Origin: Atriophallophorus winterbourni
Taxonomy: Eukaryota; Platyhelminthes; Trematoda; Plagiorchiida; Microphallidae
DNA: 64,000 nucleotides
Assembly (NCBI GenBank): GCA_013407085.1
Contig: JACCGJ010012940.1
Span: forward strand, 1 to 64,000
Direction: 5' to 3'
In this document: positions 59,401-64,000 of the stretch, in pieces
Numbering within the stretch: position 1 is the stretch's first letter
How the letters are laid out: the number at the start of each line of letters is the position of its first letter
The notes under the pieces: generated by a model
What the model was told of the DNA's origin: nothing
The model's input: the letters and a program-made list of their open reading frames with translations, nothing else
The model's database searches: none
Made by a program: the position numbers and the translations under genes

Positions 59401-62068
59401 TTCGTGGAGCAGGCACTATCGGATTTCCGAGGGATGCAAGTTTCGGTAAAGCAATTAATATCGACTACGCAGATAACGTCGTCGTTCATGATGAGAATGA
59501 GGGACTGGTGTAGGTAGATTTAGACCATATCGGTGGTTTATATACAAAAGTCAGTTTCAAAATAAACGCTGTGAAAATAAAGGCATTTTTTATGTTTTAC
59601 ACCATCGGTTCAAAATGAAAGTATGTAGGTTTTCTGATTAAGTACCTCTAGCCTTAGTGTACCTCGGTTTTAGTATGTTTCGTATTGGCCAAGCTGAAGA
59701 AAAGGTGAATGGATCGCACGCGTGATGCATTTTACAGGCTCTGGCTTGGGATTAATCGTATAAATAAAATACGCAGTTATCAAGCAGTGATTCGTTCTGC
59801 ATTGATTATTAAAGTGAGGCGTGGTCATTGAAGTTACAGGGTGTAAGATGACTAAGAGTGTTCACAAATCAGTACCATTCGGTTGTCTTGGACATCTAAT
59901 GTACTGACGGATCATCAAACGCTGACGATCAAATACGACTCAACCGGTTAACAACGCTTTTCGTTTACACCAAACGATATTCAATGCAATGGTTTCGATA
60001 AGTCATTTGTAAGACTGACTCTGTGCACACAAAACTCTTTCTCTACTCTAAACATGCCCGTAATAGGTGATCAAGCGAAAACCTGGTTGTTAACTTTGGA
60101 TCTGGATCTCTTGAGGCTGCGTGTCGTTAGTAATGTGAATGCATAATTAGTAGCAGCGATCTCTAACCCGATCGACGCGCCTTGGCTGTTATGATTCAAG
60201 GTAAAATTGATCCTCCTAATTCACCTTTGTAGTCAGTCTCACACATCAACCACGTTCATACAAAGATATCTGTCGAGGCCTAGACAACCTGACAATATCA
60301 TAGCCCACGTGCTATCTATGACCGTGCGGTACTTTACATGGATTAAGTATGTGATTTCATATATACATACATCTAGAACAGCTTGATGTGTGCGAAAACA
60401 AAAGCCGGTTAAATCATGTGGCCGGAACTTTAAAAAGATAAAATGAAGGGGCTAAATTAAGTAGCATTAACGTAACTTGCTAAATATGTAGTTTCAAAAC
60501 GGAATGCAAAATCAATCACCACCTGATAACAGTTTAATATAGGTGAATTAGAGTAACCTTAAATATAGCAGTGAAGCAGCATTTATCTTTCGATTATGTA
60601 TTTATAAAAGCACAAGCCTGATCCAGGCAAAATGCCGAACAGTCAGAGACTGCACGTCGGCTAAGATACGGTCAGGTTGCCCATGCCTAGACAGATATGA
60701 GAAAGAAAATAGAAATGGGACAGTCGTTATTGCTAATTCTGCGGGAAAGTGACAGCTTCTGCCAATTCTACTATAAATAATCACATCGCAGTAAAGTATA
60801 GAAAACACAATTAGGAAAACATACCTGGTCCGAAAACACGAACACGCGTAGGATCAAATCTGCGACGAATCGGAGCACCTGGTTTAAGCTTAGCATTTGG
60901 AAATTGACTCATGTATGTCATCACAGACATTTCATCAACGTTTGGGTTGGTTAATTCCCCTGGGTGAATCAATTGAGGAACATCTAACCATTCTTCTGCC
61001 GTAGACATAGCCTCGGTAGCGTTCTGTAAAGCTTGATTCTTGTCCCAAAGTGACCAGTCGGGACACAAACCAGGAGCGCATGCATCAACAAGTGCTCCTA
61101 TTGCAATACCATTATTCCAATCTGTAGTGAAATTTTTAATTGGTAGTTGAGGTATTTTCATTTTTATCCAATTGAGCAGCCGTTGGCGCGGTCCCTCAAC
61201 TTGCTCTGTCTAAAACCAAAAATGATTTCCAAACAATTAATTTGAAATAAAATATAAGCAAGGATGCAGGTGAGGTGAAAACAGTGCAGAGTGCGGCGGG
61301 GTTGCGTATGCGTGCTTAGTTACCTGTTCGCTTTTTGATTTTCGAACTTCCCCAGACACAGCTGGACCAGTCTATTGTTGTAAACAGAAGGATTAAAAAT
61401 GGATTAAACTACTTATTTGTGTGATTTAAAAAAATGTATTGCGAAAGTAGTTTTTTAATAAGGAAATGGTGAATTTTAAAAATCTAGTTCGAAATACAAA
61501 ATTTTAATGTTCAATATTATGTTTATTCAGAAATAACCAAATCTGGTTGTTATACTTACTTGCTTTTTGGCTTCACCTTCATAAATTGGTATTGATATGG
61601 AGTAATGCATGATCAAGGTCCAGATAAGTCCAAGAATAATCTTCAGGTTGCAGTCGACGATGTGGCTGCTGTCTATATAAAAGTATTATTTTGTTGCATA
61701 GACTGACCGATATTCACCAATCGCAATTTTTCCTTTTCTTCGAGAAATTTCAAGACTTTAGTCACATTTTCGAATTTCTGAGTACGGAAATTCGGCTTTT
61801 TGATGACTTGTTGAAACTTGTGTTTAGTCAGAACTTCGACCAAAGCAATCAACCGAAGTCCGTCTGACAAATCAGTCTCAAGATTATCGACATGTGTATT
61901 CGCTTTCTTGAGGTGTTCATTCACCCATCGAGTGAAAGTATTTTTTTGAATTAATTTCCATTCAGCGTCTTCAGCTAGACCTCGTTCTGCCATCGCGGAT
62001 TCACCACCTGAATTCTCATTACCCGCCACTTCCTTATCTATATGAGGCCGCGGTTTCAGATGGGCCAT
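29308..62068 (-). CDS. FLN: Filamin, complete gene of 33 coding exons
   Basis: Actin cross-linking and scaffold protein of the cortical cytoskeleton. Translation of the joined exons gives 2,329 residues: calponin-homology domains CH1 (about 35-150) and CH2 (about 180-290) forming the actin-binding domain, then 20 immunoglobulin-like filamin repeats with the recurring signatures 'GPSKAEI', 'SYTPTEPG', 'VPNSPF' and 'GPGL', and a hinge before repeat 20, the presumed dimerisation repeat. Vertebrate filamins have 24 repeats and about 2,600 residues; the insect protein is closer, with about 20. All 32 introns are GT-AG, phases match throughout, and the exon lengths total 6,990 nt, divisible by three with a single terminal stop, which strongly supports the model. 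The coding exons are free of breaks although the introns are full of transposon relics. Exon borders were read by eye and could be off by a few bases in places. Confidence 0.95.
30085..30300 (+). mobile_element. tRNA-like SINE carrying a hammerhead ribozyme
   Basis: Pol III-type internal promoter: A box TAGCCCAGGTCG at 30,098-30,109 and B box GGTTCGTATCC at 30,143-30,153, 45 nt apart, followed 22 nt later by a hammerhead. This is the arrangement I know from the SM-alpha SINE-like repeats of Schistosoma. The outer borders are estimates; a related 3' block (CATGATGGTTTCA) recurs at 30,312-30,324 and near 36,892. Confidence 0.75.
30168..30225 (+). ncRNA. Hammerhead ribozyme (family 2, SINE type)
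   Basis: Stem I GUACUG (30,175-30,180) pairs with CAGUGC (30,214-30,219), six pairs including one G-U; beyond an internal loop, UGG (30,168-30,170) pairs with CCA (30,222-30,224). Core CUGAUGA at 30,181-30,187. Stem II GCUC/GAGC closes the six-base loop AAAUGA. Core GAAA at 30,202-30,205. Stem III is ACUC/GAGU with no loop. Cleavage is expected after GUC at 30,213. Every invariant nucleotide is present. It may be active, perhaps preferably as a dimer because stem III has no loop. Confidence 0.9.
31821..32037 (-). CDS. FLN: Filamin coding exon 32 (hinge, repeat 20)
   Basis: Residues 2196-2267. '[17 protein letters not shown]' opens a polar, repeat-free hinge of about 40 residues, followed by '[20 protein letters not shown]' of repeat 20. 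Its reading frame has no early ATG, so it looks like a non-coding gap in ORF scans. Confidence 0.93.
32038..32562 (-). other. Filamin intron 31
   Basis: Nothing recognised. Confidence 0.7.
32563..32768 (-). CDS. FLN: Filamin coding exon 31 (repeat 19)
   Basis: Residues 2127-2195. '[20 protein letters not shown]', '[20 protein letters not shown]', 'IAGSPFK'. Donor GTGTGT. Confidence 0.95.
32769..33551 (-). other. Filamin intron 30
   Basis: Holds the decayed hammerhead motif at 33,294-33,334, which is in the sense orientation of the filamin transcript. Otherwise nothing recognised. Confidence 0.75.
33285..33340 (-). ncRNA. Hammerhead ribozyme motif (family 1), decayed
   Basis: Same family as 15,970-16,020: shared plus-strand blocks are CGACCGGTTT and GTTTGCACTCATCAGGTAG. 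Core CUGAUGA intact (33,328-33,322); stem I pairs well (GUAGG with CUCUAC, one G-U). The second core block reads AAAA instead of GAAA and stem II has a mismatch, so the catalytic guanine is lost and this copy is expected to be inactive. Confidence 0.75.
33552..33894 (-). CDS. FLN: Filamin coding exon 30 (repeats 18-19)
   Basis: Residues 2013-2126. '[20 protein letters not shown]', '[20 protein letters not shown]', then an insertion of about 20 residues before '[13 protein letters not shown]'. Such a longer loop is also seen in the penultimate repeats of other filamins. Confidence 0.95.
34005..34223 (-). CDS. FLN: Filamin coding exon 29 (repeat 17)
   Basis: Residues 1940-2012. '[20 protein letters not shown]', '[20 protein letters not shown]', then a Ser/Pro-rich stretch at the start of repeat 18. 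Confidence 0.94.
34276..34395 (+). repeat. Dispersed repeat, diverged 5' half
   Basis: ATGAAAGAAATCACAAGCTT ... GATACTGTCGGGTTACCC. In intron 28, antisense to filamin. Confidence 0.65.
34597..34787 (-). CDS. FLN: Filamin coding exon 28 (repeats 16-17)
   Basis: Residues 1876-1939. '[20 protein letters not shown]', '[20 protein letters not shown]', '[11 protein letters not shown]'. Confidence 0.95.
34788..36179 (-). other. Filamin intron 27
   Basis: No recognised feature in nearly 1.4 kb. Confidence 0.7.
36180..36344 (-). CDS. FLN: Filamin coding exon 27 (repeat 16)
   Basis: Residues 1821-1875. '[20 protein letters not shown]', '[20 protein letters not shown]'. Confidence 0.94.
36345..37805 (-). 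other. Filamin intron 26
   Basis: Contains a dispersed repeat copy (36,437-36,655) and a short block similar to the 3' side of the hammerhead SINE near 36,880-36,945. Confidence 0.7.
36437..36655 (+). repeat. Dispersed repeat, near full-length copy
   Basis: ATGAAAGCACAACCATGATC, GTCAGGTTACCCAGGCCTAG, GTAGTGAGACTCCAGCGTGT, then the 3' block CTACACGATTGCACATTCG. Confidence 0.8.
37806..38087 (-). CDS. FLN: Filamin coding exon 26 (repeats 15-16)
   Basis: Residues 1727-1820. '[20 protein letters not shown]', '[20 protein letters not shown]', then '[20 protein letters not shown]' at the start of repeat 16. Confidence 0.95.
38162..38365 (-). CDS. FLN: Filamin coding exon 25 (repeats 14-15)
   Basis: Residues 1659-1726. 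'[20 protein letters not shown]', '[20 protein letters not shown]', '[13 protein letters not shown]'. Confidence 0.94.
38445..38603 (-). CDS. FLN: Filamin coding exon 24 (repeat 14)
   Basis: Residues 1606-1658. '[20 protein letters not shown]' and '[12 protein letters not shown]'. Diverged first half of repeat 14, without an ATG-started frame of its own; found by phase and splice signals (acceptor GATCAG, donor GTGAGT). Confidence 0.88.
38604..39040 (-). other. Filamin intron 23
   Basis: Nothing recognised. Confidence 0.6.
39041..39214 (-). CDS. FLN: Filamin coding exon 23 (repeat 13)
   Basis: Residues 1548-1605. '[20 protein letters not shown]', '[15 protein letters not shown]', '[12 protein letters not shown]': a textbook filamin repeat half. 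Confidence 0.95.
39215..39716 (-). other. Filamin intron 22
   Basis: Nothing recognised. Confidence 0.6.
39717..40007 (-). CDS. FLN: Filamin coding exon 22 (repeats 12-13)
   Basis: Residues 1451-1547. '[20 protein letters not shown]', '[20 protein letters not shown]', '[18 protein letters not shown]'. Confidence 0.94.
40100..40172 (-). CDS. FLN: Filamin coding exon 21 (repeat 12)
   Basis: Residues 1427-1450. '[20 protein letters not shown]' provides the first strands of repeat 12. Acceptor TTGAAG, donor GTTAGT; phase 0 in, phase 1 out. Confidence 0.85.
40249..40281 (-). CDS. FLN: Filamin coding exon 20 (33-nt micro-exon)
   Basis: Residues 1416-1426, '[11 protein letters not shown]', 11 codons in phase 0. 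Acceptor TTCTAG with pyrimidine tract, donor GTGAGT. Needed for nothing in phase terms, so it can be skipped without frame loss; inclusion is inferred from the good splice signals. Confidence 0.7.
40282..41200 (-). other. Filamin intron 19
   Basis: Contains a full-length dispersed repeat (40,731-40,978); otherwise nothing recognised. Confidence 0.7.
40731..40978 (+). repeat. Dispersed repeat, full-length copy
   Basis: The best-preserved copy: ATGAAAGCACAAGCTTGATC at the start, GTCAGATTGCCCAGGCCTAG, GTAGTGAGACTCCAGCCTGT, GGCCAATCAATTTAGCGCGG and the terminal ACTGCATGATTGCACATCCG. Confidence 0.85.
41201..41463 (-). CDS. FLN: Filamin coding exon 19 (repeat 11)
   Basis: Residues 1328-1415. '[20 protein letters not shown]', '[20 protein letters not shown]', 'IPGGEFGQK'. 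Confidence 0.93.
41464..42322 (-). other. Filamin intron 18 with GAA microsatellite
   Basis: A (GAA)n run lies at 42,291-42,310. It could be a LINE 3' tail as in LINE B, but no LINE coding remnant was recognised beside it. Confidence 0.55.
42323..42587 (-). CDS. FLN: Filamin coding exon 18 (repeats 10-11)
   Basis: Residues 1240-1327. '[20 protein letters not shown]', '[20 protein letters not shown]'. A GAA microsatellite stands a few bases beyond its donor. Confidence 0.93.
42673..43005 (-). CDS. FLN: Filamin coding exon 17 (repeats 9-10)
   Basis: Residues 1129-1239, 111 codons in phase 0. '[20 protein letters not shown]', '[12 protein letters not shown]', then '[20 protein letters not shown]' of repeat 10. 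Confidence 0.94.
43319..43467 (-). CDS. FLN: Filamin coding exon 16 (repeats 8-9)
   Basis: Residues 1079-1128. '[20 protein letters not shown]' continues directly from exon 15, then '[20 protein letters not shown]'. Confidence 0.94.
43468..46219 (-). other. Filamin intron 15
   Basis: Holds a Penelope-like endonuclease fragment (43,990-44,250). Plus-strand frames at 45,081-45,422 and 47.2 kb show no assigned motif. Confidence 0.65.
43990..44250 (-). pseudogene. Penelope-like element, GIY-YIG endonuclease end
   Basis: Minus strand reads '[20 protein letters not shown]' and '[13 protein letters not shown]', nearly identical to the copy at 49.5 kb. Downstream, the nucleotide similarity continues through the block GGACGCCAAATTGTGGAGAT. 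5'-truncated; sense orientation within filamin. Confidence 0.85.
46220..46552 (-). CDS. FLN: Filamin coding exon 15 (repeats 7-8)
   Basis: Residues 968-1078. End of repeat 7 ('[13 protein letters not shown]') and most of repeat 8 ('[20 protein letters not shown]', '[20 protein letters not shown]', '[20 protein letters not shown]'). Confidence 0.95.
46850..47023 (-). CDS. FLN: Filamin coding exon 14 (repeat 7)
   Basis: Residues 910-967. '[20 protein letters not shown]' and '[16 protein letters not shown]'. Joins exon 13 in phase 1 without loss. Donor GTTTGT is weak. Confidence 0.92.
47024..48683 (-). other. Filamin intron 13
   Basis: Contains an unassigned 136-codon plus-strand frame (47,215-47,625) and an exon-like minus-strand stretch near 47,760 that does not fit the phases. 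No known repeat. Confidence 0.5.
48684..49059 (-). CDS. FLN: Filamin coding exon 13 (repeat 6)
   Basis: Residues 785-909. '[20 protein letters not shown]', '[20 protein letters not shown]', 'NVTSRP', then the first strand of repeat 7. Repeat 6 is longer than usual. Donor GTATGT. Confidence 0.93.
49140..49910 (-). mobile_element. Penelope-like element, 3' part
   Basis: 5'-truncated at about 49,910. The minus-strand frame 49,909-49,454 holds the end of the polyprotein: '[20 protein letters not shown]', then a GIY-YIG endonuclease with '[20 protein letters not shown]', '[20 protein letters not shown]'. Here Y-I-G of the GIY-YIG pair is kept, followed by the usual arginine and histidine residues. 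The protein ends '[14 protein letters not shown]'. The 3' UTR of about 300 bp follows and ends near 49,140 with a hairpin motif. A second copy of this UTR stands at 55.7 kb. Confidence 0.88.
49150..49195 (-). ncRNA. Possible hammerhead-like hairpin in the Penelope 3' UTR
   Basis: Minus strand: CUGAUGA (49,185-49,179), one extra A, stem GCUUCUG UGU CAGAAGU, then GAAA (49,160-49,157). Penelope-like elements are known to carry minimal hammerheads, and both core blocks are present in order, but the extra A and only two to three stem I pairs make activity doubtful. Confidence 0.4.
50299..50598 (-). CDS. FLN: Filamin coding exon 12 (repeat 5)
   Basis: Residues 685-784, exactly 100 codons. '[20 protein letters not shown]' and '[20 protein letters not shown]' ... 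'LKGVPFR'. The repeat carries an insertion in its C-D region. Confidence 0.92.
51061..51254 (-). CDS. FLN: Filamin coding exon 11 (repeat 4)
   Basis: Residues 620-684. '[20 protein letters not shown]', '[20 protein letters not shown]' and '[10 protein letters not shown]' complete repeat 4. Confidence 0.94.
51375..51495 (-). CDS. FLN: Filamin coding exon 10 (repeat 4)
   Basis: Residues 580-619. '[19 protein letters not shown]' followed by '[12 protein letters not shown]'. Acceptor preceded by a T-rich tract. Confidence 0.92.
51575..51711 (-). CDS. FLN: Filamin coding exon 9 (repeat 3)
   Basis: Residues 534-579. '[20 protein letters not shown]' and 'IMGSPFE' close repeat 3. Phase 1 in, phase 0 out. 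Confidence 0.92.
52232..52400 (+). pseudogene. RTE-type LINE endonuclease N-terminal fragment
   Basis: One frame reads '[20 protein letters not shown]' and '[19 protein letters not shown]', the catalytic TET region of trematode RTE endonucleases. Flanking sequence from about 51,750 to 52,680 may belong to the same copy but is too decayed to prove. Confidence 0.6.
52899..52922. repeat. (ATG)n microsatellite
   Basis: Eight units of TGA/ATG. Confidence 0.9.
54172..54300 (-). CDS. FLN: Filamin coding exon 8 (repeat 3)
   Basis: Residues 491-533. '[20 protein letters not shown]' is the first half of repeat 3, a rather diverged one. Acceptor ATTCAG, donor GTAAGC. Confidence 0.88.
54609..54985 (-). 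CDS. Candidate alternative terminal exon (filamin or nested gene)
   Basis: A TCTTACAG acceptor precedes a 125-codon open stretch ending in TAA at 54,609. It begins in phase 1, exactly what filamin exon 7 needs, giving '[20 protein letters not shown]', '[20 protein letters not shown]', '[20 protein letters not shown]'. If used, the transcript would encode the actin-binding domain, repeats 1-2 and a novel 124-residue tail. No domain is recognised. It could instead belong to a nested minus-strand gene or be chance. Confidence 0.45.
55705..56105 (-). mobile_element. Penelope-like element 3' UTR remnant
   Basis: Matches the 3' UTR of the 49 kb element over about 380 bp (shared block TCACTTCTGACACAGAAGCTTCGTC-like, CAGCGGCCCACAT, AACTAGTAGGTAT), with a 30-bp insertion. 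The coding part is absent and the CUGAUGA core is mutated to GUGACGA. Confidence 0.8.
57059..57289 (-). CDS. Exon-like open stretch in filamin intron 7
   Basis: A pyrimidine-rich tract and CTCAG precede '[20 protein letters not shown]', which runs open to TAA at 57,059. Phase 0 at the acceptor does not fit filamin exon 7 (phase 1). A possible donor (GAAG|GTGCAA) would leave it in phase 1, matching exon 8 and the 54.9 kb stretch, so an alternative first exon starting at the ATG at 57,274 is conceivable. Weakly supported. Confidence 0.25.
   Translation of the reverse strand: MVCDDMVDLFDNAISIELKTVILQHEDLQSGRLLCSMSYSSFAFRSLSVSTSSTSCITTPEGARKLEFGNQIDNHL
57476..57676 (-). CDS. FLN: Filamin coding exon 7 (repeat 2)
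   Basis: Residues 424-490. '[12 protein letters not shown]', '[20 protein letters not shown]' and '[10 protein letters not shown]' complete repeat 2. Ends in phase 1, which also fits the alternative exon at 54,609-54,985. Confidence 0.94.
57774..58017 (-). CDS. FLN: Filamin coding exon 6 (repeats 1-2)
   Basis: Residues 343-423. End of repeat 1 ('[20 protein letters not shown]', 'VPHCPFGV') and start of repeat 2 ('[13 protein letters not shown]', 'TSFQVDTK'). Confidence 0.93.
58467..58585 (-). CDS. FLN: Filamin coding exon 5 (repeat 1)
   Basis: Residues 303-342. '[20 protein letters not shown]' is the typical middle of a filamin repeat. Acceptor TTTAG, donor GTAAGT, ends in phase 0. Confidence 0.93.
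58880..59010 (+). repeat. Dispersed repeat, strongly diverged copy
   Basis: ATGAGGCTTCAGCGCCTCTC and GGCAAATCAATTTAACA correspond to the 3' half of the repeat. Confidence 0.5.
60262..60365 (-). repeat. Dispersed repeat, fragment in minus orientation
   Basis: GAGGCCTAGACAACCTGACA and TAGCCCACGTGCTATCTATG are the complement of the 5' half. Confidence 0.65.
60602..60720 (+). repeat. Dispersed repeat, 5' half
   Basis: ATAAAAGCACAAGCCTGATC to GCCTAGACAGATATGAGAAA, well conserved, cut before the second half like the copy at 27 kb. Confidence 0.8.
60825..61209 (-). CDS. FLN: Filamin coding exon 4 (CH2, start of repeat 1)
   Basis: Residues 175-302. CH2 shows '[15 protein letters not shown]', '[18 protein letters not shown]' and '[16 protein letters not shown]'; the end 'TRVRVFGPG' is the first strand of repeat 1. 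Donor GTATGT. Confidence 0.95.
61324..61371 (-). CDS. FLN: Filamin coding exon 3 (48-nt linker)
   Basis: Residues 159-174, exactly 16 codons in phase 0 on both sides, polar '[11 protein letters not shown]'. It forms the linker between CH1 and CH2, so skipping it would keep the frame. Confidence 0.85.
61560..61672 (-). CDS. FLN: Filamin coding exon 2 (end of CH1)
   Basis: Residues 121-158. '[20 protein letters not shown]' is the closing helix of CH1 and actin-contact region. Preceded by TATATAG; donor GTAAGT. The first methionine-free frame explains why it is easily missed. Confidence 0.93.
61708..62068 (-). CDS. FLN: Filamin coding exon 1 (start, CH1)
   Basis: Residues 1-120. ATG at 62,066-62,068, followed by an acidic, non-conserved leader and then CH1 with '[20 protein letters not shown]' and '[19 protein letters not shown]'. 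Donor GTCAGT; ends in phase 1. Confidence 0.95.
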
Positions 62069-62077
62069 TCTGATTGG
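62069..62077 (-). other. Filamin 5' UTR end behind a splice acceptor
   Basis: On the minus strand TTTCTCCATCTTTTTAG is followed by nine bases (CCAATCAGA) and the ATG. This is a good 3' splice site immediately upstream of the start codon, either for a non-coding first exon or for spliced-leader trans-splicing, which flatworms use. Confidence 0.5.
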
Positions 62078-62242
62078 CTAAAAAGATGGAGAAATATGAC
62101 ACTCACACAAATAGAAAAATATCACACAACAGTTCGCAAACGCAAAATATTTTGAAGATCGTTGGAGGAAATTATGCACACATTTGCATTTATTGATTTA
62201 TTATTCTCATCTGTCCGCTTTATTGCGCGGTACGTTCAATTT

Positions 62243-62421
62243 GGTTGTATTTTCCACGCTCCGATAAAATATTACGAATTTTCACTATTCCTTGAAGTTA
62301 CAGTAAAATAGAATCACTATTTTACTATATTCTCCATATTTTTGCTGACTTATTACGCTAGCGATAAAATCAGCTTGTATTTTTGGTAACTTTTCATTAC
62401 TCATAATATTATCTGTCAGAT
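62243..62421 (+). mobile_element. LINE A 5' UTR
   Basis: From GGTTGTATTTTCCACGC to the ORF1 ATG; matches the minus-strand copy at 9.7-9.9 kb, so this is the 5' region of the family rather than host sequence. Confidence 0.8.
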
Positions 62422-63726
62422 ATGAGTACTAGAAATTCATGCCTTAATGTCAAATGTGGCAAAATGGTGGCAAAAGGAATTGAGTGCACAGCATGCAAGC
62501 TTTGGGCTCATCCTAGCTGCTCAGGTATACATAAATCTCACTATGGGATTTATGCGAAGTACCGCTGGTTGCAGTGGTACTGTAGCGGCTGTCATCAGGC
62601 TGCCACAGACGCCGCTTGTTTAAGGCCAAGGAATAGTCGGACGTTGCCTTGCTCGTCAGATTCTATACCTGCCCCAACGTTTGCATCTGTTGTGAGGGCT
62701 AGTGTAAGTTCTGATACAATGGCTGGCACTGGCATAGCTGACAAATCTAGCCAGCTACGACGTCCTATCAAGCAGGCTACCTCTTCTAAGGTGGTCAAAT
62801 CTAAAAAGCGTGCTACCAAGAACGCCAAAAAACTGCATCCACACAGGAAGCAGACATAAATGGCCAGTTATCTCGTTCTCCAATGCGAGCTTCTACTAGC
62901 AGGGTGGTTACTGTAGCAGAGATTCCGAAGAGGCGTAGGAAGGCGAATAAAGCTACTACCCAACGGAAGCAACATGAAAATGTTGCCGGATCACCCGCAC
63001 TGGATCACATTATCCAGGAATTGAATTGCGCAAGCAATTCGATACACTGCGTGGCACCCCTGCTCCAAAAACTAGAACAAGAAATGTACTGGTTTTTAAT
63101 CGAGCAGAGCCATTTATCAAGGAATCGAAGTCTAGAAAAGGATTTAGATCGCAGATGTATCAGCGATCTTATCCGGATGGTAGGTCTGAGGCATTTACAC
63201 TCCTACAATGCGAATTCACCGTGTTGGAAAATGGAAGATGGATAATCGCCCTAGGCCAATCCTGGTAGAATTCAAATACCAGGCGGATCGGGACGCTTTA
63301 CTATCTAAGGCTGACCACATCGCCGAAGCAACTCTAGACAAACTGCAGGTTAAGCCGGACAACCCTCCCTCCCGGATAAGACAATACTCTTCCGCTTCAA
63401 ATAGGAGGGATCAGATTGTAAAGACCTCTAATAACGACAAGCGGGGTTTTACAAAGCTAATAGATTCTGGTTCCGAAGTAACGCCCAATCGAGGGCGGCG
63501 TTCATCCGAAAAGGATGGGGCTTCATCAGCAGCAGAAATCTTGGAAGCGTCCGAGGATGAGGTCTGTGGTCGTATTATTATCCCTGTAATTCCACAGCTC
63601 GTGGTTAGCAACCTGCAGTGTACAGCTGGTGTTCAGGCCGCACCAGGTGACTCGGCTATCGCAAGCAGCACGCCAAAAAACGTGCTGACTTCTCGGGTAC
63701 TCCGCCCGAGAATCACACAAGACTAA
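62422..63726 (+). pseudogene. LINE A ORF1 (zinc finger, frameshifted)
   Basis: CR1-like ORF1. The first frame (62,422-62,859) has a cysteine/histidine cluster 'CLNVKCGKMV', 'ECTACKLWAHPSCSG', 'WYCSGCHQAA', a PHD-like finger, followed by a basic region. The frame then changes near 62,825 ('GQLSRSPMRASTSRVV'), again near 63,030 ('TRTRNVLVFNRAEPF', RRM-like) and near 63,200 ('RVGKWKMDNRPRPILVEFK'), and runs to TAA at 63,724. At least three frameshifts, so not functional. The last part, of about 170 codons, is open. Confidence 0.82.
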
Positions 63727-64000
63727 TTGGGAATAGATTACGTGACACTGCCGCCACAGTGCTACTCGGGAATGCATGTAGCATCCGAAACAAATGGTCT
63801 GAACTCTCCATCCTTGCACATGAGTTGAGACCGCATGTAATTGCACTGACAGAAACCTGGCTCTCTGCATCTGATGACATTCCCGATATAGTTGGTAACA
63901 GCTATTCCGTGATCAGGTGTGATAGACCGGGTGCATTACAAGGTGGCGGTGTTGCTATTCTTCTCAGGTCAGGCCTCCGTACCTCAGAGTTAAACGTTAG
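63721..64000 (+). pseudogene. LINE A ORF2 endonuclease start (cut by window end)
   Basis: Open frame from about 63,721 to the window end: 'LLGNACSIRNKWSELSILAH', 'VIALTETWLSASDDIPD', 'IRCDRPGALQGGGVAILL'. These are the N-terminal motifs of a CR1-like apurinic endonuclease (N of the first strand, TETWL with catalytic glutamate, RxDR...GGGV). The continuation is outside the window, so its integrity is unknown. Confidence 0.85.

Larger units (their letters stand above)
58586..60824 (-). other. Filamin intron 4
   Basis: Contains three pieces of the dispersed repeat. An 88-codon plus-strand frame at 59,251-59,517 has no recognised motif. Confidence 0.65.

Noticed and set aside
1..64000. CRISPR arrays, operons, prokaryotic genes, rRNA
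   Set aside because: None seen; introns, LINEs and LTR elements show eukaryotic DNA.

Overview
This is eukaryotic DNA, most likely from a digenean trematode (a fluke). Evidence: one large multi-exon gene with GT-AG introns; a Ty3/gypsy element whose gag carries the unusual Cys-His-Cys-Cys box (CX2HX9CX3C) that I know from the CsRn1 clade of liver-fluke elements; many CR1-like and RTE-like LINE remnants; Penelope-like GIY-YIG fragments; and hammerhead ribozyme motifs in dispersed repeats, as known from Schistosoma. The species cannot be fixed from the sequence alone.

Layout. 1-4.3 kb is a patchwork of broken RTE LINEs, gypsy fragments and two inverted copies of a dispersed repeat. 4,325-9,362 is a structurally complete CsRn1-like LTR retrotransposon (460-462 bp LTRs, PBS, polypurine tract, 4-bp target duplication GCCT) inserted into the 5' part of a minus-strand CR1-like LINE. 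10.2-14.1 kb is a nearly full-length second CR1-like LINE with two ORFs, broken only by in-frame stops. 14.2-23.5 kb holds many LINE and gypsy relics and one hammerhead ribozyme motif on the minus strand. 23.5-29.3 kb shows almost nothing recognisable.

29,308-62,068 (minus strand) is a complete filamin gene. I could follow 33 coding exons, every one bounded by AG/GT with matching phases. They sum to 6,990 nt (2,329 codons plus stop): two calponin-homology domains forming an actin-binding domain, 20 immunoglobulin-like filamin repeats and a hinge before the last, dimerising, repeat. Its introns hold Penelope-like GIY-YIG fragments in sense orientation, several copies of the dispersed repeat, an RTE fragment, a decayed hammerhead (intron 30, sense) and a tRNA-like SINE with a near-perfect hammerhead ribozyme (intron 32, antisense). 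A possible alternative terminal exon lies in intron 7.

62.2 kb to the window end is the 5' part of another CR1-like LINE (same family as the one interrupted by the gypsy element), starting less than 200 bp from the filamin start codon in the opposite direction.

Only filamin is a host gene I am sure of; everything else recognisable is transposon-derived. The findings of most interest are the hammerhead motifs (at least two families), the nested insertion, the possible alternative filamin exons, and the pattern that nearly all stop codons breaking the two best-preserved elements could have arisen by C-to-T change.
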